In this document: positions 25,892-33,654 of the stretch, piece after piece | How the letters are laid out: every line of letters begins with the position of its first letter | How positions within the stretch are numbered: position 1 is the first letter of the stretch | Assembly: GCA_018660465.1 (NCBI GenBank) | Contig: JABJKH010000118.1 | Span: forward strand, 1 to 33,654 | Direction: 5' to 3' | Length of the DNA: 33,654 nt | DNA from: Rhodospirillaceae bacterium | GTDB taxonomy: Bacteria > Pseudomonadota > Alphaproteobacteria > Rhodospirillales > JABJKH01 | Notes under the pieces: generated by a model | Seen by the model: only the letters and a program-made list of their open reading frames with translations | Databases searched by the model: none | What the model was told of the DNA's origin: nothing | Translations under genes and position numbers: made by a program

Positions 25892-26950
25892 TTACCCCTT
25901 AACTCCTGCCCCCACCGCAGGTGGTGCTTCCGGGTCCAGCGGCCATCTTGGCCTTGGTTTGAAGTCGAGACCGTCGGTGAGGCCCAGTTGAAGGCGTTCA
26001 ACACCGGCCCAGGCGATCATGGCTGCGTTGTCGGTGCAAAGGCGCTGGGGCGGAGCCATGAGGTTTAGTCCGTAGTCTTCAGCCAAGGATTGCAGGCGGC
26101 TGCGTAAATACGTGTTTGCGGCGACACCACCCGCCACGACCAATGTCGAGCCCTCAGGATGGGCATCTTTGAACATCTCAATGCCATTGGCGCAGCGGTC
26201 AATGAGCGCATCAGCCGCGGCAACCTGAAAGGAGGCGCAAAGATCGTTGATATCGGCGTCGCGCAAGGTGCCTTCGGGCAGGCCATCGATGGTGCGGTGG
26301 ACGGCGGCCTTCAGGCCTGAGAATGAAAAATGACAACCGTCCCGGCCTTTCAAGGGTCTTGGCAACTTAAACCGCGTGCCGTCGCCTTTGGCTGCGGCGG
26401 CTTCGACGGCGGGGCCACCTGGATAACCAATGCCAAGCATTTTTGCGGTTTTATCGAAGGCTTCACCCAAGGCATCATCAATCGTCGTGCCGAGCCGGGT
26501 GTAGTCGCCGACGCCGTTGACGGTCAGCAGCTGGCAATGCCCGCCGGAGACCAGCAGCAGCAAATAGGGAAATGCAAAATCATCCATCAGTCGGGCACTC
26601 AGGGCATGGCCTTCCAAGTGATTGACCGCGATAAAGGGCAGATCATGGGCCACGGCAATGGCCTTGGCCGTCGTCGCCCCGACAATCACGCCGCCAATCA
26701 GCCCAGGTCCACAGGTCGCAGCCACCCCATCAAGATCGCCAAAGTCTAACTTTGCGTCTTTCATGGCGCGCGCGATTAACCCATCCAGGTGCTGCAAATG
26801 GGCGCGCGCGGCGACTTCCGGCACGACGCCACCGTAAGGGCGATGGTCGTCTAATTGGGAAAATATCTCATCAGACAAAATGGTACGGTCGCTGCTGACG
26901 ACGGCGGCGGCGGTTTCGTCGCAACTGGTTTCTATGCCGAGCACGATCAT
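25892..26950 (-). CDS. tsaD: tRNA N6-adenosine threonylcarbamoyltransferase
   Basis: This 352-residue ASKHA-fold protein completes t6A37 synthesis by moving the threonylcarbamoyl group onto tRNA adenosine 37, working with TsaB and TsaE. The start [16 protein letters not shown] is typical, and the metal-binding His111 and His115 are present in [12 protein letters not shown]. Further motifs are [17 protein letters not shown] and [12 protein letters not shown]. It is divergent from hemC with about 100 bp between the starts, which must hold both promoters. Confidence 0.97.
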   Translation of the reverse strand: MIVLGIETSCDETAAAVVSSDRTILSDEIFSQLDDHRPYGGVVPEVAARAHLQHLDGLIARAMKDAKLDFGDLDGVAATCGPGLIGGVIVGATTAKAIAVAHDLPFIAVNHLEGHALSARLMDDFAFPYLLLLVSGGHCQLLTVNGVGDYTRLGTTIDDALGEAFDKTAKMLGIGYPGGPAVEAAAAKGDGTRFKLPRPLKGRDGCHFSFSGLKAAVHRTIDGLPEGTLRDADINDLCASFQVAAADALIDRCANGIEMFKDAHPEGSTLVVAGGVAANTYLRSRLQSLAEDYGLNLMAPPQRLCTDNAAMIAWAGVERLQLGLTDGLDFKPRPRWPLDPEAPPAVGAGVKG

Positions 26951-27036
26951 GAAGAAAAAACGCTCTTGTGTTCAGGTCGCGGGACTTTACTCTTTAGCGC
27001 GCCTAGATTCCATACTTATGGGGGGCACAATTATAA

Positions 27037-27978
<942 letters not shown>

Positions 27979-27984
27979 AAAGCC

Positions 27985-28698
27985 ATGCGCATCGCCGTAA
28001 CCCGCCCCGCCGAAGATGCCGAGCCGCTCGCGGCAGCGCTTCGCGACCTGGGGGTGGAGCCGGTACTAGAGCCCTTGATGGTTATCGAAAATATTGGCGG
28101 GGTGAGCCTCGATCTCGCGTCCTATCAGGCCCTACTGATCACCAGCGCAAATGGCGTTCGCGCGTTGACGGCGTGTACTGCGGAACGAAATATACGGGTC
28201 TTTGCCGTTGGCGACGCTTCTGCACAGGCAGCCCGGAAAGCCGGTTTTCAGAATGTTGAAAGTGCCGCTGGTAATGTCGAAACATTGGCTCGGTTGGTGG
28301 CCGATCATCTAACGTCTGCAGATGGCCCCTTGCTGCATGTTGCCGGCACCAGGATCGCCGGCGATTTGGCGGGGCAGCTGAGCCAAGAAGGTTTTGAGGT
28401 TCGGCGGGAGGTGCTTTATAGCGCGCGATTTGCCGCGCACCTTTCCTCGAAATTTGTGCAAGAACTCGCGGCTGGAAACATCGATGGGGTCGCCTTGTTT
28501 TCTCCCCGCACGGCGACCGCGTTTGTGGATTTAGCTCAAAAGGCTGAAATTACAACGTTCGACAGGGTAACGGCTTTTTGCCTAAGTCAGGCCGTTGCGG
28601 AAAAGGCAGGGGGGCTGCCGTGGCGAGATTTAATCGTTGCGGACGCACCTGATCAGGACTCGTTGCTCGGCGCAATTCGGATCTTCAAAGCGCTTTAG
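27985..28698 (+). CDS. hemD: Uroporphyrinogen-III synthase
   Basis: This 237-residue protein is assigned by the HemD fold pattern and by position directly after hemC. It begins RIAVTRPAEDAEPLAAAL, has LLITSANGVRAL, FAVGDASAQAARKAGF, LLHVAGTRIAGDLAGQL and VALFSPRTATAFVDL. The sequence family diverges strongly, but these segments are typical. It closes and inverts ring D of hydroxymethylbilane to give uroporphyrinogen III. A 9-bp inverted repeat lies in the gap to the mitofilin gene. Confidence 0.93.
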   Translation: MRIAVTRPAEDAEPLAAALRDLGVEPVLEPLMVIENIGGVSLDLASYQALLITSANGVRALTACTAERNIRVFAVGDASAQAARKAGFQNVESAAGNVETLARLVADHLTSADGPLLHVAGTRIAGDLAGQLSQEGFEVRREVLYSARFAAHLSSKFVQELAAGNIDGVALFSPRTATAFVDLAQKAEITTFDRVTAFCLSQAVAEKAGGLPWRDLIVADAPDQDSLLGAIRIFKAL

Positions 28699-28731
28699 CG
28701 AACAAGCCTTTATCGGCAAAAATCGGTATAA

Positions 28732-28769
28732 AATCCCCTTTTCCTGGCAATCGTTGGTATAAGGGGATT
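28732..28769 (+). promoter_or_regulatory. Inverted repeat between hemD and mic60
   Basis: AATCCCCTT (28732-28740) and AAGGGGATT (28761-28769) are perfectly complementary across a 20-base loop. No T-tract follows on the plus strand, so it is not a classic terminator. It lies about 70 bp before the mic60 start, and may be an operator, an attenuating stem or a partial terminator that separates hemCD from mic60-hemY expression. Confidence 0.4.
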
Positions 28770-28841
28770 GTGCAGGGAGGGTCTCCGACATATTAAGTGA
28801 AATTGAGACTGTATTTGAACGGTCGCAACGCGGATAGGTAT

Positions 28842-30071
28842 ATGGCAACGACACCTAAAAAAAGGACTCCAAAGAAAAAGTCGACGGTTGATCCTTCGGA
28901 AAAATTTGGAGCTAAAAAACCAGAGCCGAAACCGGCAAAATCCAACCCGGCGGTGGTGGGTGTGGATACGCCTAATCTCTGGGCCCGGACTTTTCGGCCT
29001 GGCAGCGCGGCACCGGTCGTTGGCGGAGTTGTTATCCTGGGCGTTATCATCGGTTCGGCCTATGCGGTTTGGCCCGTCTTATCAAAACATTTGCCGCCGA
29101 TTATTCGGGCAAAAGAGGACCCGCGCCTGAGTGGTGTGGAGGGCCGCGTCCAGGCATTGGAGAACCTGGTTAAAAATCAGAGAAAACAAGATGACGAGAT
29201 CAAGTCTCTTGAGTCGCAACGGACCCAATTCACACAGCAATTATCTGGGCTTATGAAGCGGCTAGAGGAACAAGAAAAGGCCCTGACTGCGGTTAAAAGA
29301 ATGGCTCAGGCGACGACCCTTTCAACAGTTGGCAAAGACGCCAACGAAACTCTCCAGCGACTGTCCGGCCGATTGGCACACCTGGAACAAGACAGCGAAG
29401 CCCTGTCAGGTGTTATTGAGCGGATCGCGACTCTGGAAAAACAAACGGAGAAAATTAAGGCGGGAGGCGGGGGGCAGCCGAAGGCTGAAATCGGTTCGAA
29501 AAAGGGGCCTTTCTTACCGCGTGAAACGGTATTGGCGGTTTTACAAGTCCGTGAGGCGCTTCGCAGTTCAGCCCCGTTTGCTGACGACCTCAATCAGCTA
29601 AAAAAGCGCGCCAAGGGCCAACCCGATATTGCAAAATCAATTGCTGTTCTTGAGCCCCATATGAAAATGGGAATCCCAACATTGGCAATATTGCGAAACC
29701 GGTTTGATGCAGTCGCGGCTGATATTGTTCGGGCAAGCCATAAGAAGGCGGGCAAGGGATGGGTTGCGCAAACACTGGAGCAACTGTCGTCGTTGGTCTC
29801 CATCCGAAAATCCGGCGCGAATGTTAAGGGGGGCGATGTCCAGTCCATTGTAGCGCGCACTGAAGGCATATTAAAAACAGCGGATCTTCCGGCCGCTGTA
29901 AAGGCTCTGGAAACCCTGCCGGAAAATTCTAAGGCGGTCGCCGCTGAATGGATTCGTGATGCGAAGGCGCGGTTGGCGGCGGAACGGGCCATCGCAGCTT
30001 TGCACGTTTATGCTGTTGCCTATATGGCGCCTGTGCAGGCAACAGCGCCTAAAAACCCGGCGAAAGAGTAA
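28842..30071 (+). CDS. Mitofilin/Mic60-family inner membrane protein
   Basis: This 409-residue protein has a lysine-rich cytoplasmic N terminus (KKRTPKKKS), one transmembrane helix at about residues 58-80 (APVVGGVVILGVIIGSAYAV), a long coiled coil at about 95-195 (VEGRVQALENLV, LSGLMKRLEEQEKALTAV), and a C-terminal helical mitofilin-type domain (FLPRETVLAVLQVREAL, LKTADLPAAVKALETLP). Alphaproteobacterial Mic60 is the bacterial relative of the mitochondrial cristae-junction protein and shapes intracytoplasmic membranes. The hemC-hemD-mic60-hemY order is a known alphaproteobacterial neighbourhood. I start at the ATG at 28842; an in-frame GTG at 28797 would add 15 residues. Confidence 0.9.
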   Translation: MATTPKKRTPKKKSTVDPSEKFGAKKPEPKPAKSNPAVVGVDTPNLWARTFRPGSAAPVVGGVVILGVIIGSAYAVWPVLSKHLPPIIRAKEDPRLSGVEGRVQALENLVKNQRKQDDEIKSLESQRTQFTQQLSGLMKRLEEQEKALTAVKRMAQATTLSTVGKDANETLQRLSGRLAHLEQDSEALSGVIERIATLEKQTEKIKAGGGGQPKAEIGSKKGPFLPRETVLAVLQVREALRSSAPFADDLNQLKKRAKGQPDIAKSIAVLEPHMKMGIPTLAILRNRFDAVAADIVRASHKKAGKGWVAQTLEQLSSLVSIRKSGANVKGGDVQSIVARTEGILKTADLPAAVKALETLPENSKAVAAEWIRDAKARLAAERAIAALHVYAVAYMAPVQATAPKNPAKE

Positions 30072-30076
30072 GCCTC

Positions 30077-31453
30077 GTGTGGCGCGCCATATGGCTTTTC
30101 ATTGTCTTTGCAGGTTTGGTCTTCGTTGTCTCGTGGATTTCGGATCAATCTGGCGACGTCACCTTGTATTGGCTGGACCGCCGGATCGATATGTCAATTT
30201 CGGTGTTGTTGGGGACGATGGTGGTTATCGCCGTCTTGGCGGCTTTACTCTATAGAATTTTGCTGGCGGTACGACGGGCACCGAGGAGCTTCAAAAAATA
30301 TCTGGCAGAGAGTCGCCGTAAAAAGGGCTACGTCGCATTAACCCGCGGTATGGTAGCCGTTGCAGCAGGGGATGCGGAGGAAGCGCGCCGTCAGGTCAAA
30401 CGTGCCGATGGGTTGCTAGGAGACCCGGCACTGACCCTGCTTTTGTCAGCGCAAACGGCACAATTGTCCGGCGATACCCAAGCCGCGCAGAAATTCTTTA
30501 CCGCCATGCTGGAACGTCCGGAAACTGAATTTTTGGGTATTCGAGGGCAACTCACCCAAGCAATGAAATCAGGTGACAAGGGCGAAGCGCTGCGCCTTGC
30601 CCATCACGCTAACACTCTCAAGCCGAAAAGCGAATGGGTCGCGTCAAACTTGTTTGATCTCCAAGTTCGCGAGCGGCGCTGGGGGGATGCATTAAATACT
30701 CTTTCCGCATCGGTGAAAAATCGCTTGGTGAAGGAGGGCGAAGCCCGGGCTCATCGCGCGGCGCTGGAACATCTGCTCGGCCTGGACGCGGCGGGGAATG
30801 CCCAACAAGCATTGCGTCATGCCAAGAAATCTCATGATCAGGACCCTGGTTTTAGTCCGGGGTCTGGCCGATATGCGGCGCTGTTGCTAGACGCAGGTCA
30901 ACACCGCAAAGCGGCTTCAGTTTTGGAAAAATCATGGAGCCAGACTCCACATCCAGATTTACTTGAACCCTATTTAACAGCGCGCGAAGCGATTGATGCC
31001 AATGCGCGCTTGCTTGCGGGGCAGCGATTGGCCAAGGTCAACCCCCACCATTCAGACAGTCATCTGGCGGTGGCTTTGCTGGCCCTGAAAGCACAAATTT
31101 GGGGCGAAGCCCGTAAAAATTTGGAAGCTATTTTGACCGACACACCGAGTGCCGGAGTTTGCCGCATGATGGCTGACTTAGCGGACAAAGCTGAAAATGA
31201 TACTGAGAAAAGCCGAGAATGGCTCGTGCGCGCGACAAAGGCTGATCCTGACCCGGCTTGGGTCTGCGCCACGTGTGGCCATGTGCACGCGGAATGGTTG
31301 GAAATTTGCGGAAAGTGCGAAAACTTTTGCAGCCTACGCTGGGAAACGCCGCCACATGCAAGTGCGCCGGGACTCGCCCACCATGGTCAATCAGGGGAAT
31401 TGCCAAATGAACCGATGGCCGCCCTGCCAAAACCATCAAACGAAATTGGCTAA
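30077..31453 (+). CDS. HemY-like TPR membrane protein with C-terminal zinc ribbon
   Basis: This 458-residue protein has two N-terminal membrane helices (about 2-20 and 41-63) followed by the HemY_N region (RRAPRSFKKYLAESRRKKGYVALTR split around residue 75) and tetratricopeptide-like helices (GDAEEARRQVKRADGLL, SGDTQAAQKFF, EARKNLEAIL). The C terminus has CATC (397-400) and CGKC (412-415), plus Cys418, which looks like a zinc ribbon. The name HemY for this family reflects its gene neighbourhood; it is not the protoporphyrinogen oxidase. The GTG start lies 5 bp after the mic60 stop, so the two are probably translated together and may act in one membrane complex. Confidence 0.9.
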   Translation: MWRAIWLFIVFAGLVFVVSWISDQSGDVTLYWLDRRIDMSISVLLGTMVVIAVLAALLYRILLAVRRAPRSFKKYLAESRRKKGYVALTRGMVAVAAGDAEEARRQVKRADGLLGDPALTLLLSAQTAQLSGDTQAAQKFFTAMLERPETEFLGIRGQLTQAMKSGDKGEALRLAHHANTLKPKSEWVASNLFDLQVRERRWGDALNTLSASVKNRLVKEGEARAHRAALEHLLGLDAAGNAQQALRHAKKSHDQDPGFSPGSGRYAALLLDAGQHRKAASVLEKSWSQTPHPDLLEPYLTAREAIDANARLLAGQRLAKVNPHHSDSHLAVALLALKAQIWGEARKNLEAILTDTPSAGVCRMMADLADKAENDTEKSREWLVRATKADPDPAWVCATCGHVHAEWLEICGKCENFCSLRWETPPHASAPGLAHHGQSGELPNEPMAALPKPSNEIG

Positions 31454-31477
31454 AGGGGGTCTTCGGGCGACAGAGCG

Positions 31478-31505
31478 TTGACGGAACCCGCTCAGCGCAT
31501 TAAAT
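31478..31505 (+). promoter_or_regulatory. Candidate sigma70-type promoter for the tRNA-Thr gene
   Basis: TTGACG at 31478-31483 (5 of 6 to TTGACA) and TTAAAT at 31500-31505 (4 of 6 to TATAAT) are separated by 16 bp and end 25 bp before the tRNA. This lies in the 77-bp gap after hemY. The assignment rests on match and spacing only. Confidence 0.5.
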
Positions 31506-31530
31506 AAGGCCAACAAAAGCGCCAACTATC

Positions 31531-31606
31531 GCCGCCTTAGCTCAGCTGGTAGAGCATCGCATTCGTAATGCGGGGGTCGGGTGTTCAAGTCACCCAGGCG
31601 GCACCA
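31531..31606 (+). tRNA. tRNA-Thr (anticodon CGT)
   Basis: The 76-nt sequence folds as a full cloverleaf. The acceptor stem is GCCGCCT/AGGCGGC, with D stem GCTC/GAGC and anticodon stem TCGCA/TGCGG (one T-G pair). The anticodon loop is TTCGTAA, giving CGT (reads ACG, Thr). The variable loop has 5 nt, the T arm is GGGTG-TTCAAGT-CACCC, and CCA is encoded. It is intact and looks functional. Its first 27 bases recur in inverse orientation about 175 bp downstream. Confidence 0.96.
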
Positions 31607-31671
31607 CTCTCTTTCCCTTGATGAGCCTTGAATGTAAGAGTCCCTGCAATCTATTGCAAGTGGGCTGCTCG

Positions 31672-31689
31672 TTCACAGTATTCACAGTA
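31672..31689. repeat. Tandem 9-bp direct repeat TTCACAGTA x2
   Basis: TTCACAGTA occurs at 31672-31680 and again immediately at 31681-31689, with a related GTTCACACC just after (31691-31699). Short tandem repeats beside a tRNA-derived segment are what one expects for recombinase or excisionase arm-binding sites, but no integrase is in the window to confirm this. Confidence 0.6.
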
Positions 31690-31703
31690 AGTTCACACCA
31701 AAT

Positions 31704-31760
31704 GAATGCGATGCACACGGCAAAGCCGTGGCTATGCTCTACCAGCTGAGCTAAGGCGGC
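31704..31760 (-). pseudogene. Inverted, interrupted copy of the tRNA-Thr 5' part
   Basis: On the minus strand 31760-31734 repeats tRNA bases 1-27 exactly. A 19-bp segment follows, containing the hairpin CACGGC-AAA-GCCGTG (31716-31730 on the plus strand). Then 31714-31704 gives GCATCGCATTC, which matches tRNA bases 24-34. Identity stops exactly at anticodon base 34. The result is a tRNA 5' half with an insertion at base 26/27 and no 3' half, so it cannot make a tRNA. A break in the anticodon loop is a known tyrosine-recombinase crossover position, so this may be an attachment-site remnant. Confidence 0.75.
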
Positions 31761-31865
31761 GCGACGTCTATGACATGAACGCTGAAAGAGTTACGCATTC
31801 CCTAGAGGGATGTTTAAGAAGCACCATAGATTGATTAATAAAAATCTGGGGCGTTCTTACAGAAA

Positions 31866-31895
31866 GGGCGTAGGGGGTGCCAGGGGGGTGCGGGG
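31866..31895 (+). other. G-quadruplex motif / GGGGTGC repeats
   Basis: Four G-runs (GGG, GGGGG, GGGGGG, GGGG) are separated by loops of 4, 5 and 3 bases, meeting the standard G3+N1-7 pattern. The same segment carries GGGGTGC three times (31874-31880, 31885-31891, 31892-31898). It stands out sharply in AT-rich surroundings 258 bp before the polymerase-like gene. It could be a replication, recombination or regulatory site. Confidence 0.55.
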
Positions 31896-32153
31896 TGCCT
31901 CTTCTTAATGCATTCCGGCGTCTTATTTTCTAACCGAAATTAGCGATTTCCCACTATAGAACCACAAAACTCACAGGCATATGGACGTTGACGTATCAGG
32001 CTATACGACATTCAATATACCTCTTAATACGTAGCCAATAATTTGAAGATTAAATAGTCAATGCGTCGCGGTTTTCTTGGAGTTATTAAGAAGCGACCCC
32101 ATTAAACCCATTGCTCTTTATCGCAATCAAAGAAAAAATTTTGGGAAAGTTAA

Positions 32154-33654
32154 ATGAGTAGCGAAGATGAAGAAGTCAGTGTGCCGCAGCCATACAATGA
32201 AGAAGATTTATGGGACGATGAACTAGAGGCAATTGCCGGTAGAGAAAAGTCAAAGGCTCTAGCTTATTCAAGACGGTTGGATGTGCACACATGGTCTGAC
32301 CATCCGGAAGTAAACAAATTTGTTGACCCTATTTACGACAAGTCGTTTAAGAGCCGTAAAAAAAACATTGAAAAAAAACACCTTAAAGTAGTCCTGCTTG
32401 ATCTCTATGTTGCTTGGGTCCAAGACCCTAAGCTTAAAATTTCATTTTCCCGCAATCATACGGATTATGATGCTGGCACTATTTATAATGAACTAAGCAT
32501 TTCCAGGCTTACAATTGAAGTCGTTGATATTCTTATTGAAGCAGGATTAGTTGAACAGGCCAAAGGATTCTACCCTCATGGTCAGGGAGAGGGACGGATT
32601 GCCCGCATTTGGCCTTCCAAAGTACTCATCGAAATGTTCATGGAGGCTAGATTTTCTCCTTTCGACATAAGAAGCATTAAGGATCGTTTGACCGTAATTT
32701 TGAGGGACACCGATCAAGAAGCAAATAAATCTAAACCTAAGACTAAGAAAACAGTCGAAATTGAATATGAGCTGACAGAAGAAACTGAACGGATGTCTTC
32801 GGTGCTCAATAAATACAATGACCTTTTATGGCACACCTTTATTGATATCCCTTCGCTTGAAGATACGAAGTTTGATGTCGAGGTGGACGGCGAAGCAAAA
32901 ACGTTTTCAGTTGGACAACTAGATAAATTTACTCGAAGGATTTTTAATAGAGGCTCTTTTGAGTGCGGTGGTCGTTTTTGGGGGGGATGGTGGCAACGAT
33001 GCAAAAAAGACTTACGCCCGCATATTTTTATTAATAACCACCCCACGATAGAGGTCGATTTTTCAGGTTTCCATATCATTATGCTCTACGCGGAGGAGAA
33101 GATTAACTATTGGAAGCATTTTGGAACCGACCCTTATGAACTTCCTGATTTAGGAATTTTTGAAAATTCAAATCAACAAAGAAGCACGACAAAATTGTTA
33201 TTTCTCATGTTGTTGAATGCGAAATCGGAAGGGGAGGCATACAACGCATTTCGTCAGAATTCCGAAAACGGTACCCCTGAAAAACGTCTTACCAATGATC
33301 AGCTTTCCAAAATCAAAGCGGCTCTTGAGGAAAAACACCCACACATAAGAAAACATTTTTGTGCAGATGTTGGTGTTCGCTTGATGAATAAGGACGCACA
33401 GATCACGGAAGTAATTATTGAAACCTTCTGTAACCACAACATTCCAGTATTGTCCGTTCATGATAGTTATATTGTGCCAGAAGGTTACGTCGATGAGCTT
33501 ATCAGCACGATGTGCATTGCTTTTGAGAAGGTTATGGGAATTCCACTGACGGGGCTGGAGCAATACGCGATGAAAGAGAATAAGGTGAGGCTAGAGTACC
33601 TTTTTGATGCGTTAATGTCCTGGATGCCATACGACGATGTTCCCGGACAGGATG
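32154..33654 (+). CDS. Winged-helix plus PolA-like palm protein, putative mobile-element polymerase (partial, C terminus off the right edge)
   Basis: The frame is open for 500 codons to the right edge. Residues about 77-140 read as a winged-helix-like segment (VVLLDLYVAW, then ISRLTIEVVDILIEAGLVEQ). The later part resembles single-subunit polymerases of the PolA/T7 RNAP group. A candidate motif A is EVDFSGFHIIMLYAE (Asp302), motif B is RSTTKLLFLMLLNAK (Arg343-xxx-Lys347, Asn355), and motif C is LSVHDSYIVPE (His436-Asp437). Two metal-binding aspartates, R-xxx-K spacing and HDS all sit in the right order. No exonuclease domain is seen. GGGAAAG precedes the ATG. Base composition is AT-rich compared with the chromosome to the left. 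I do not recognise a named family; replication initiation, DNA repair synthesis or primer making by a mobile element are all possible. Catalysis is inferred from motifs only. Confidence 0.75.
   Translation, partial: MSSEDEEVSVPQPYNEEDLWDDELEAIAGREKSKALAYSRRLDVHTWSDHPEVNKFVDPIYDKSFKSRKKNIEKKHLKVVLLDLYVAWVQDPKLKISFSRNHTDYDAGTIYNELSISRLTIEVVDILIEAGLVEQAKGFYPHGQGEGRIARIWPSKVLIEMFMEARFSPFDIRSIKDRLTVILRDTDQEANKSKPKTKKTVEIEYELTEETERMSSVLNKYNDLLWHTFIDIPSLEDTKFDVEVDGEAKTFSVGQLDKFTRRIFNRGSFECGGRFWGGWWQRCKKDLRPHIFINNHPTIEVDFSGFHIIMLYAEEKINYWKHFGTDPYELPDLGIFENSNQQRSTTKLLFLMLLNAKSEGEAYNAFRQNSENGTPEKRLTNDQLSKIKAALEEKHPHIRKHFCADVGVRLMNKDAQITEVIIETFCNHNIPVLSVHDSYIVPEGYVDELISTMCIAFEKVMGIPLTGLEQYAMKENKVRLEYLFDALMSWMPYDDVPGQD

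Larger units (their letters stand above)
31607..32153. other. Gene-free spacer between tRNA-Thr and the polymerase-like gene
   Basis: This 547-bp stretch has no coding frame I can support. It holds a small palindrome TGCAAT-CT-ATTGCA (31645-31658), a tandem repeat of TTCACAGTA, the inverted tRNA fragment, a G-quadruplex motif, and the octamer TTAAGAAG at 31814 and 32086 (plus) and inverted at 31901-31908. From about 31900 onward it becomes AT-rich like the gene that follows. The content resembles an attachment or control region of a mobile element more than ordinary chromosomal DNA. Confidence 0.6.

Noticed and set aside
31645-31658. TGCAAT-CT-ATTGCA palindrome as an intrinsic terminator after the tRNA
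   Set aside because: The stem is short and AT-rich and no T-run follows, so terminator function is not supported.
31704-31760. A second functional tRNA gene on the minus strand
   Set aside because: Only bases 1-34 of the tRNA are present, split by a 19-bp insertion; there is no variable arm, T arm or 3' acceptor strand.
32714-33563. Two 121-codon minus-strand frames within the polymerase-like gene
   Set aside because: They are antisense to a 500-codon frame with ordered polymerase motifs, and have no recognisable features.

Overview
The window looks like chromosomal DNA from an alphaproteobacterium, probably one near the Rhodospirillales; I cannot name a genus. The evidence is a hemC-hemD-mitofilin(Mic60)-HemY block divergent from tsaD-gpsA-YciI-EVE, an SDHAF4-type (DUF1674) protein, and moderately GC-rich coding DNA with many GTG and TTG starts.

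Layout. (1) 1-2457, minus: most of a secreted subtilisin-family protease with a P domain and RTX calcium repeats; its C terminus lies beyond the left edge. (2) 2458-3230: AT-rich DNA with no gene I can support. (3) 3231-13351: a nucleotide-sugar locus. A plus-strand membrane GT2 glycosyltransferase converges on a seven-gene minus-strand run: RmlD-like reductase, Old Yellow Enzyme, CDP-glucose 4,6-dehydratase (RfbG), PMP/[2Fe-2S] 3-dehydrase (RfbH), YerF-like SDR, YerE-like TPP enzyme, B12-binding radical SAM protein. The order suggests a CDP-linked branched 3,6-dideoxysugar of the yersiniose kind, made with extra redox and radical steps. (4) 13474-18901: a second surface-polysaccharide group (FemAB/GNAT, NodB deacetylase, DegT-type PLP enzyme, heparinase II/III) with 6-phosphogluconolactonase inside it. 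(5) 19030-31453: housekeeping genes rsmB, DUF1674, a thermonuclease-like protein, acs, Rieske, EVE, two YciI proteins, gpsA, a 55-residue exported peptide, tsaD, then plus-strand hemC, hemD, mic60 and hemY. (6) 31531-33654: a complete tRNA-Thr(CGT) followed by an inverted, interrupted copy of its 5' part, tandem repeats, a G-quadruplex motif, and an AT-rich gene open at the right edge.

The two regions most worth attention are the right end and the sugar operon. The right-end gene encodes a protein with a winged-helix-like N-terminal part and a palm-like C-terminal part. The latter carries what read as motifs A, B and C of PolA/T7-type polymerases. Its position beside tRNA-derived repeats suggests an integrated mobile element, though no integrase is visible. 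In the sugar operon, two expected enzymes (the CDP-glucose-forming cytidylyltransferase and the ddhD/E3 reductase) are not in the window, while an ene-reductase and a radical SAM protein are present.

All assignments come from reading the sequence and recalling families; no search was run.
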